Under the pieces are notes generated by a model, which searched no databases, was not told where the DNA came from, and was given only the letters and a program-made list of their open reading frames with translations. 64,000 bases of DNA, taken from assembly GCF_016793705.1 (NCBI RefSeq), contig NZ_JAEULO010000035.1, positions 124,001-188,000 on the forward strand, written 5' to 3'. Positions 57,965 to 64,000 of this stretch are shown in pieces; positions within the stretch are counted from its first letter, which is position 1; each line of letters begins with the position of its first letter. This stretch comes from Tabrizicola sp. (GTDB taxonomy: Bacteria > Pseudomonadota > Alphaproteobacteria > Rhodobacterales > Rhodobacteraceae). The position numbers were made by a program, and so were the translations under genes.

Positions 57965-60837
57965 TCCGCCGCCAGGATCCGGCGCGAGAGGGCGGCCTGG
58001 GCGTTGTATTCCTCCTGCCACTCGGACGGACCGTTGGAGGGCGCGACCTGCACCGCCGTCACCTTGTATTCCGGGCAGTTCGTCGCCCAGTCCGAGAAGT
58101 CGGTGGTGATGACATTGGCCTGCGTGTCCGGGTGGTGGAAGGTGGTGTAGACCACGCCGGGCGAGACCTTGTCGGTGATCTCGGCCCGCAGCGTCGTCTC
58201 GCCCGAGCGCGAGGCCAGCCGCACCCAGTCGCCGTCCCGGATGCCCCGGTTCTCGGCGTCGTGCGGGTTGATCTCCAGCATATCCTGGTCGTGCCAGACC
58301 ACGTTGTCGGTCCGCCGCGTCTGCGCCCCCACGTTGTACTGCGACAGGATGCGCCCGGTCGTCAGCAACAGCGGGAAGCGCGGGCCGGTCTTCTCGTCCG
58401 TCGCCACATATTCGGTGCGGATGAACTTGCCCTTGCCGCGTACGAAGCCGTCGATGTGCATCAGCGGCGTGCCTTCCGGCGCCTTGTCGTTGCAGGGCCA
58501 CTGGACCGAACCCATGGTCTCGATCTTCTCATAGGTCACGCCCGCGAAGGACGGCGTGGTCATGGCGATCTCGTCCATGATCTGGCTGGGATGGGTGTAG
58601 GTCCAGTTCGCGCCCATCGCGTTGGCGAACAGCTGGGTCACCTCCCAGTCGGCATAGCCCTGTTTCGGCGCCATCACCTTGCGGACCATGTTGATCCGCC
58701 GCTCGGCGTTGGTGAAGGTGCCATCCTTTTCCAGGAAGGACGAGCCGGGGAAGAAGACGTGGGCATAGTTCGCCGTCTCGTTCAGGAACAGGTCGTGGAC
58801 GATGACGCATTCCATCGCCGCCAGACCCGCCGCGACATGGTGGGTGTCCGGGTCGGATTGCAGGATGTCCTCGCCCTGGCAGTAGAGGCCCTTGAAGCTG
58901 CCCTCCACCGCAGCGTCCAGCATGTTCGGGATGCGCAGGCCCGGCTCCGGGTCGATGGTGACGCCCCAGAGGTTCTCGTAGATCGCCCGCACATCGGCGT
59001 TCTTCACATGGCGGTAGCCCGGCAGTTCATGCGGGAAGGACCCCATGTCGCAGGAGCCCTGCACGTTGTTCTGGCCGCGCAGCGGGTTCACCCCGACGCC
59101 CTGCCGCCCGATGTTGCCGGTCAGCATGGCGAGGTTGGCGATGCCGATGACAGTGGTCGAGCCCTGCGAGTGTTCCGTCACCCCCAGCCCGTAGTAGATC
59201 GCCCCGTTGCCGCCGGTCGCATAAAGCCGTGCCGCCTTGCGCACTTCTTCGGCCGGGACGCCCGTCACCAGTTCCACCGCCTCGGGCGAGTGGTTCGGGG
59301 CGCTGATGAACTCGGCATAGTCCTGGAATTCGTCCCAGTCGCAGCGGGTGCGGATGAACTCTTCGTCGTAGAGCTTCTCGGTCACGATGACATGCGCCAG
59401 CGCGCTGACGACCGCCACGTTCGTCCCCGGCGTCAGCGCCAGGTGATGCGCGGCCTTGTAATGCGGGCCTTCCACGGTTTCCGTCCGGCGCGGGTCGACG
59501 ACGATCAGCTTCGCGCCCTTGCGCAGCCGCTTCTTCATGCGGGACGCGAAGACCGGGTGCGCCGCCGAGGGGTTGGCGCCGATCACCAGGATCACGTCCG
59601 ATTCCTCGACCGAGTCGAAGTCCTGGGTCCCCGCTGATGTCCCGAAGGTCTGGCCCAGGCCATAGCCAGTGGGCGAATGGCAGACGCGGGCGCAGGTGTC
59701 GGTGTTGTTGTTCATGAACACCGCGCGGGTCAGCTTCTGGACGAGGTAGGTCTCCTCGTTCGTGCAGCGCGAGGAGGTGATCACCCCCACCGAATTGCGC
59801 CCGTATTTCGCCTGGATGCCCTTCATCCGGTTTGCTGCGAACTCCATCGCCTCGGCCCAGGAGACTTCCTGCCACGGATCGTTGATGCTGTCGCGAATCA
59901 TCGGCTTCAGGATCCGGTCCTGGTGCGTGGCATAGCCATAGGCGAAGCGGCCCTTGACGCAGCTATGGCCCCGGTTGGCCTTGCCGTGCTTGTAGGGCGT
60001 CATCCGCACCAGCTCGTCGCCGCGCATCTCGGCCTTGAAGCTGCACCCGACGCCGCAATAGGCGCAGGTGGTGATGATCGACCGGTCGGGCGTGCCGATG
60101 TCGATCACCGACTTCTCGCTCAGCGTCGCTGTCGGGCAGGCCTGCACGCAGGCGCCGCAGCTGACGCAATCCGAGGCCAGCGCATTGTCGGTCTTCGCAC
60201 CGAAGGACACCCGGCTGTCGAAGCCCCGCCCCTCGATGGTCAGCGCAAACGTCCCCTGCACTTCCTCACACGCCCGGACGCAGCGTGAGCAGACGATGCA
60301 CTTCGCCGGGTCATAGGTGAAATAAGGGTTGGAATCGTCCTTCGGCAGCCACTGCGGGTTGGCTTCGCCGCTGGTGTTCTTCGCGCGGAAGTGCGTGTCG
60401 ACCGCGTCATAGCGGACATCGCGCAGGCCCACGGCACCGGCCATGTCCTGCAACTCGCAGTCGCCGTTCGCGGCACAGGTCAGGCAGTCGAGCGGGTGGT
60501 CCGAGATGTAAAGCTCCATCACCCCCCGGCGCAGCTGCTTGATCCGGCTGGTCTGGGTGTGAACCTTGATCCCCGGCGCGACCGGAGTCGTGCAGGACGA
60601 CGGCGTCCCGTTCCGCCCCTCGATTTCGACCAGACAAAGGCGGCAGGACCCGAAGGCGTCGACGCTGTCGGTGGCGCAAAGTTTTGGAACAGAAATCCCG
60701 ATCTCTGCCGCCGCGCGCATGATCGAGGTGCCTTCCGGCACAGTCACGTCGAAGCCGTCGATGGTCAGCGTAACCATCGCCTTGGCCTTGGATGCCGGGG
60801 TTCCGAAATCGCGGTCGGGAATGATGAAGTCTTTCAT
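57961..60837 (-). CDS. fdsA: NAD-dependent formate dehydrogenase alpha subunit
   Basis: Catalytic subunit of the soluble Mo-dependent formate dehydrogenase, oxidising formate to CO2. The 958-residue chain carries an N-terminal [2Fe-2S] ferredoxin domain (C54, C65, C68, C82), a His/Cys [4Fe-4S] region (about 114-127), two 4Fe-4S motifs (about 180-190, 224-234) and a CAYCGVGC [4Fe-4S] start of the bis-MGD domain (about 259-266). The Mo ligand is C386 in TCARVCHSPTG, the same number as in R. capsulatus FdsA as I recall, so Cys not selenocysteine. The ATG at 60837 was chosen; an upstream ATG exists. Confidence 0.96.
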   Translation of the reverse strand: MKDFIIPDRDFGTPASKAKAMVTLTIDGFDVTVPEGTSIMRAAAEIGISVPKLCATDSVDAFGSCRLCLVEIEGRNGTPSSCTTPVAPGIKVHTQTSRIKQLRRGVMELYISDHPLDCLTCAANGDCELQDMAGAVGLRDVRYDAVDTHFRAKNTSGEANPQWLPKDDSNPYFTYDPAKCIVCSRCVRACEEVQGTFALTIEGRGFDSRVSFGAKTDNALASDCVSCGACVQACPTATLSEKSVIDIGTPDRSIITTCAYCGVGCSFKAEMRGDELVRMTPYKHGKANRGHSCVKGRFAYGYATHQDRILKPMIRDSINDPWQEVSWAEAMEFAANRMKGIQAKYGRNSVGVITSSRCTNEETYLVQKLTRAVFMNNNTDTCARVCHSPTGYGLGQTFGTSAGTQDFDSVEESDVILVIGANPSAAHPVFASRMKKRLRKGAKLIVVDPRRTETVEGPHYKAAHHLALTPGTNVAVVSALAHVIVTEKLYDEEFIRTRCDWDEFQDYAEFISAPNHSPEAVELVTGVPAEEVRKAARLYATGGNGAIYYGLGVTEHSQGSTTVIGIANLAMLTGNIGRQGVGVNPLRGQNNVQGSCDMGSFPHELPGYRHVKNADVRAIYENLWGVTIDPEPGLRIPNMLDAAVEGSFKGLYCQGEDILQSDPDTHHVAAGLAAMECVIVHDLFLNETANYAHVFFPGSSFLEKDGTFTNAERRINMVRKVMAPKQGYADWEVTQLFANAMGANWTYTHPSQIMDEIAMTTPSFAGVTYEKIETMGSVQWPCNDKAPEGTPLMHIDGFVRGKGKFIRTEYVATDEKTGPRFPLLLTTGRILSQYNVGAQTRRTDNVVWHDQDMLEINPHDAENRGIRDGDWVRLASRSGETTLRAEITDKVSPGVVYTTFHHPDTQANVITTDFSDWATNCPEYKVTAVQVAPSNGPSEWQEEYNAQAALSRRILAAE

Positions 60838-60841
60838 CTGA

Positions 60842-61051
60842 TTAGCCTTTCCGTGCGGCAAGCTGGTGGGCGACGATGGCATTGGCGTGGCCGTGGCCCA
60901 GCCCGTGAGTTTCTTTCAGAAAACCGACGATCTGCATGTGCGGCTGGTCCAGCATACCGGCGATCTGCGCGAACCAGTGGCCGACCGGCTGACCATAGGT
61001 CTTTTCGATCGACGGAAAGTAGGACGCGGGGCCCTTCACGGTCTCGGTCAT
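60842..61051 (-). CDS. DUF4287 protein inside the formate dehydrogenase operon
   Basis: A 69-residue soluble protein: GPASYFPSIEKTYGQPVGHWFAQI, then HMQIVGFLKETHGLGHGHANAIVAHQLAARKG. This is the DUF4287 pattern (SIEKxxG...W...H..iV..LK..HGLGHGHANA). It lies between fdsB and fdsA, overlapping the fdsB stop by 4 bp and ending 4 bp before fdsA. I do not know a function; position implies it is co-made with the enzyme. Confidence 0.82.
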   Translation of the reverse strand: MTETVKGPASYFPSIEKTYGQPVGHWFAQIAGMLDQPHMQIVGFLKETHGLGHGHANAIVAHQLAARKG

Positions 61052-62553
61052 TCGGCGGCCTCCTTCGCGCGGGCGAAGTCATCCGGGAAATGCGTCAGCG
61101 CGCTCATTACCGGATATGGGGTGAAGCCGCCCAATGCGCAAAGCGAACCAAGCTTCATCGTGTTGCACAAATCGGTGAGGATCGGGATCGCATCGGCATC
61201 GCCGCGCGCCAGCCGGTCCAGCGTTTCCACCCCACGGGTCGACCCGATCCGGCAGGGGGTGCATTTGCCGCAGCTCTCGATGGCGCAGAACTCCATCGCG
61301 AAGCGGGCCATCGCCAGCATGTCGGCGCTGTCGTCGAAGAGCGTCAGCCCGGCATGGCCGATCAGCCCGTCCTTCGCGGCGAATTCCTCATAGCCGAAGG
61401 GCGTGTCGAACAGCGCGCGCGGGAAATAGGCACCCAGTGGGCCGCCCACCTGCACCGCCTTGACCGGCCGGTCGGTGAAGCAGCCACCCGCGATCCTGTC
61501 GACGATCTCGCCCAGGGTCAGGCCGAAGGCGGTTTCATAGAGCCCGCCGTATTTCACGTTCCCGGCGATCTGCAGCGGGATCGTCCCGCGCGACCGGCCG
61601 AGGCCGAAGTCCTTGTAGAACGCCGCCCCCTTGGCCAGGATCACCGGCACCGAGGCCAGCGAGATCACGTTGTTCACCACCGTCGGCTTGCCCATGAAGC
61701 CTTCCAGAGCCGGCAGCGGCGGCTTGGCGCGCACGATCCCGCGCTTGCCTTCCAGGCTGTTCAAGAGGCTCGTTTCCTCGCCGCAGACATAGGCCCCGGC
61801 GCCGACGCGGATCTCCATGTCGAAAGCCTTGCCCAACACGCCCTCGGCCCGTGCGATGTCCACCGCCGCGCGCATCACCCGGATCGCCACCGGATATTCG
61901 CTGCGAATGTAGACGAAGCCCTTCGTCGCCCCGCAGGCCAGCCCGGCGATCGCCATGCCCTCGATCAGGGTGAAGGGGTCGCCCTCCATCAGCATCCGGT
62001 CGGCAAAGGTGGCGCTGTCGCCCTCGTCGGCGTTGCAGACGATATACTTGCGGTCCGCCTTCGCCTCGCTAACGGTCTTCCACTTGATCCCCGTCGGGAA
62101 ACCCGCGCCACCACGACCCCGCAAGCCGGAGTCCGTCACTTCGGCAACGATCTGTGCCTTGGTCATGGTTCGGGCCTTGTCCAGCCCTTCCAACCCGCCA
62201 TGCGCCCGATACTCCGCCAGCGAAAGCGGGTCGATCACCCCCACGCGGGCAAAGGTCAGCCGGGTCTGGCCCTTCATCCAGCCCAGCTCCTCGACCGGAC
62301 CCAGAGCCTTGGGATGCGCAGCCAGATCACCGAACAGGCCCGGCACATCCGCAAGCGTCATTGGCCCGAAGCCGTGCCGGACGCCGTTTACCTCCACCTC
62401 GGCCAGCGGTTCCAGCCAGGCCATGCCACGGCTGCCGTTGCGGGTCAGTGTCACCTCGACCCCGCGCGCTTTCGCCTCGGCCAGGATGGCTCTGGCAACC
62501 TCTTCACCGCCCATCGCCAGGGCGAAACTGTCAAGCGGAAGCCAGACCCTCAT
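61048..62553 (-). CDS. fdsB: NAD-dependent formate dehydrogenase beta subunit
   Basis: NuoF-like diaphorase subunit binding FMN, NAD and a [4Fe-4S] cluster. The 501-residue chain has a thioredoxin-like N-terminal part (RVWLPLDSFALAMGGEEVARAILAEAKARG), then GLRGRGGAGFPTGIKWKTV, VCNADEGDSATFADRMLMEGDPF, VYIRSEYPVAIRVM, GAGAYVCGEETSLLNSLEGKRG and the cluster cysteines in ESCGKCTPCRIGSTRG. Overlaps fdsG by 4 bp (ATGA) at 62553. Confidence 0.95.
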   Translation of the reverse strand: MRVWLPLDSFALAMGGEEVARAILAEAKARGVEVTLTRNGSRGMAWLEPLAEVEVNGVRHGFGPMTLADVPGLFGDLAAHPKALGPVEELGWMKGQTRLTFARVGVIDPLSLAEYRAHGGLEGLDKARTMTKAQIVAEVTDSGLRGRGGAGFPTGIKWKTVSEAKADRKYIVCNADEGDSATFADRMLMEGDPFTLIEGMAIAGLACGATKGFVYIRSEYPVAIRVMRAAVDIARAEGVLGKAFDMEIRVGAGAYVCGEETSLLNSLEGKRGIVRAKPPLPALEGFMGKPTVVNNVISLASVPVILAKGAAFYKDFGLGRSRGTIPLQIAGNVKYGGLYETAFGLTLGEIVDRIAGGCFTDRPVKAVQVGGPLGAYFPRALFDTPFGYEEFAAKDGLIGHAGLTLFDDSADMLAMARFAMEFCAIESCGKCTPCRIGSTRGVETLDRLARGDADAIPILTDLCNTMKLGSLCALGGFTPYPVMSALTHFPDDFARAKEAAE

Positions 62554-63020
62554 TTCTCCACCTCGTCGATCAGCTTTTCGACCGATTTCGGCGTCAGCAT
62601 TCCCACCAGTCGACCATCTACCATCGCCGCCGGTCCGCAGGCGCAAAGACCCAGGCAGAACACCGGCTCCAGCGTCACCGCGCCATCTGGCGTCGTCTCG
62701 TGCCAGTCGATGCCAAGCTTCTGCTTCGCCCGTTCCGCGACCGAGTTGCCAAAGGCCGCCTGACAGGCCTCGGCCCGACACAGCTTCAGCACATGCCGCC
62801 CGGCAGGCCTCTCGCGGAAATCGTGGTAGAAGCTGATGACCCCATGCACTTCCGCCTTGGAAATCGTCAGCGCCGCCGCAATCTGCGGAATCGCGCTTTC
62901 GGGCACATGGCCGAACTCTGCCTGGATCGCGTGGAGGATCGGTAGCAGCGGTCCCTCAAGCCCAATATGGGCCTCAAGGATTTCGGCAATTCGGTCGGAC
63001 TGGACGTGGGAATCGAGCAT
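62550..63020 (-). CDS. fdsG: NAD-dependent formate dehydrogenase gamma subunit
   Basis: NuoE-like [2Fe-2S] subunit, 156 residues. It has an N-terminal helical part (LPILHAIQAEFGHVPESAIPQIAAALTISKAEVHGVISFYHDFR) and the cluster cysteines in KLCRAEACQ and EPVFCLGLCACGPAAMVDG. First gene of the fds operon. The 86-bp upstream gap to the LysR gene contains two inverted repeats. Confidence 0.94.
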   Translation of the reverse strand: MLDSHVQSDRIAEILEAHIGLEGPLLPILHAIQAEFGHVPESAIPQIAAALTISKAEVHGVISFYHDFRERPAGRHVLKLCRAEACQAAFGNSVAERAKQKLGIDWHETTPDGAVTLEPVFCLGLCACGPAAMVDGRLVGMLTPKSVEKLIDEVEK

Positions 63021-63058
63021 GCGGGCAACCTCTGGCTGGCATGCAAGGGTATACGCCG

Positions 63059-63110
63059 ATTGATAGGCGATTCAATCCAGATATGCCGTTGCTCAATAGG
63101 CCATGCCTAT
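63059..63110. promoter_or_regulatory. Inverted repeats upstream of fdsG, candidate LysR sites
   Basis: ATTGA-N8-TCAAT (63059-63076) and ATAGGC-CAT-GCCTAT (63096-63110) lie in the gap between the LysR gene and fdsG. The second overlaps the end of the regulator gene. Spacing suits LysR-type recognition and activation, but no promoter elements were confirmed. Confidence 0.4.
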
Positions 63111-63988
63111 CGAAACAGCCGAACAGCCTCATCCACCAGCGCCTGCAAGACGGGCGTCTGCGGGTCGCGCCGCGCCGCGATCAGCCCGACGGTATGCTCC
63201 GCCTCCGGTTCGACAATGGGAATGGAATGCAAGCGCCCGTCCGCGACGAACATATCTGCCAGCTTCTTCGGCACCACCGACGCCCAGCGCCCGGTCAGCA
63301 CATGCGCCACCAGCGCCATCGTCGAGTTCGATTCGATCATCGGCGCCGCATCCACCCCGGCCTCGCCAAGGTGCTGATTGACGATCCTCCGGTTCTGCAT
63401 GTCAGAGGTCAGCAGGCACAGCGGAATCGCCGACAGGTCATGCCAGCTGATCTGCCGCCGCCCTGCAAGCTCCGACCCTGGCGCGATCAGCAGGCGGTAG
63501 AACTCGGTGTAGAGCGGTACTTGCGACACCCGGCCCAAGGGCTCGTTGTCGAGGTAGGTGACCCCGGCCTCCAGATCCAGCGCCTCGATCCCCGTCAGGA
63601 TTTCGACGCTGGTCCGCGACAGGATCGACACCCGCACATTCGGATGTTTCTGGGTGAACGGCCCGGTCAGGTCGGCCACCATCGGCAGCGCGGTGGGGAT
63701 CACCCCGATCCGCAGATTGCCCGAGAGGCCGGTGCGCACGACCCGCATCTCGTCCTTCAGGGCCCGCACGTCGCCGACGATGCCCAAGGCCCGGTCCAGC
63801 ACGCGCTGCCCCTCCGGCGTCAGGCCCTGGAAACGGCTGCCGCGGAACACCAGCTGCACGCCCAGCTGATCCTCCAGCTGCCGGATCGCACTTGATAGTG
63901 AGGGCTGCGTTACTCCGCACGCCTCCGCCGCCCGGCCGAAGTGCCGTTCCTTCGCCAGCGCGATGAACATTTCCAGCTTGTCGATCAT
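63107..63988 (-). CDS. fdsR: LysR-family regulator of the fds operon
   Basis: A 293-residue LysR-type regulator: the N-terminal helix-turn-helix (MIDKLEMFIALAKERHFGRAAEACGVTQPSLSSAIRQLEDQLGVQLVFRG, about 1-50) and a C-terminal effector domain beginning near residue 90. It is transcribed in the same direction as fds and lies directly upstream, as fdsR does in R. capsulatus. The effector may be formate or another signal; not readable. Confidence 0.87.
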   Translation of the reverse strand: MIDKLEMFIALAKERHFGRAAEACGVTQPSLSSAIRQLEDQLGVQLVFRGSRFQGLTPEGQRVLDRALGIVGDVRALKDEMRVVRTGLSGNLRIGVIPTALPMVADLTGPFTQKHPNVRVSILSRTSVEILTGIEALDLEAGVTYLDNEPLGRVSQVPLYTEFYRLLIAPGSELAGRRQISWHDLSAIPLCLLTSDMQNRRIVNQHLGEAGVDAAPMIESNSTMALVAHVLTGRWASVVPKKLADMFVADGRLHSIPIVEPEAEHTVGLIAARRDPQTPVLQALVDEAVRLFR

Positions 63989-64000
63989 GCAGAAGACCCT

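Noticed and set aside
57961-60837. Possible selenocysteine formate dehydrogenase
   Set aside because: The Mo-ligand position is an ordinary Cys codon (C386) and no in-frame TGA occurs in the frame.
1-64000. CRISPR arrays, tRNA or rRNA genes, IS elements, prophage genes
   Set aside because: I scanned for regular spacer-repeat units, cloverleaf ends, transposase or integrase motifs and found none that I could support.

Overview
The window is a stretch of chromosome from an alphaproteobacterium of the Rhodobacteraceae (Rhodobacter/Tabrizicola/Gemmobacter-like; the genus cannot be fixed from here). The evidence is high GC with strong codon bias, a Rhodobacter-type porin, a CenR-like regulator, a group III truncated haemoglobin/NsrR unit, and an fdsGBACD-type formate dehydrogenase operon whose FdsA Mo-ligand cysteine is at residue 386, as I recall for R. 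capsulatus. No rRNA, tRNA, IS element, prophage or CRISPR array was recognised.

Layout. 1-8.3 kb: porin, PLP-binding YggS protein, amylosucrase, ribA with an overlapping L,D-transpeptidase, a CenR-like response regulator with a probable 3'UTR sRNA, exonuclease III, and a RES-Xre toxin-antitoxin pair. 8.3-18.7 kb: TlpA-like thioredoxin, argH, an unannotated-looking 42-aa LptM-like lipoprotein, lysA, a DUF4175 membrane protein, a DUF1624 membrane protein, pheT and a LysE exporter. 18.7-26.9 kb: a long leftward operon of unknown function (coiled-coil protein, membrane protein, 375-aa protein, AAA+ ATPase, 451-aa protein, two small membrane proteins). A lower-GC PIN-like/DUF433 toxin-antitoxin cassette sits inside it and a perfect inverted repeat lies in front of it. 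27-34 kb: panBC, two cupins, a second L,D-transpeptidase, a GlsB-like stress protein, creatinase, a zinc-ribbon protein and a P1 peptidase. 33.8-40.9 kb: a PotABCD-type ABC importer, redoxin, Rnk, and a nitric-oxide module (NsrR opposite truncated haemoglobin, hemerythrin and DUF488). 41-52 kb: moaE-moaD-pgsA, a paired M16 peptidase unit with lspA and purH, heparinase-like protein, and two saccharopine dehydrogenases. 52-57 kb: GT61 glycosyltransferase and rfbCBDA (dTDP-rhamnose). 57-64 kb: the NAD-dependent formate dehydrogenase operon with its LysR regulator.

Most interesting items: (1) the 8-kb operon of unknown function, with its operator-like repeat and inserted toxin-antitoxin cassette; (2) a dispersed 73-74 bp repeat present three times, always between convergent genes, always in the same orientation and always ending 0-1 nt from the stop codon of the leftward gene; (3) several small or RNA features that gene callers easily miss: the LptM-like peptide gene before lysA, a SorX-like sRNA, an inverted repeat covering the antitoxin ribosome-binding site, and tandem AT-rich hairpins between the two lysine-catabolism genes.

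All family names are from reading the translated sequences; no database search was possible.
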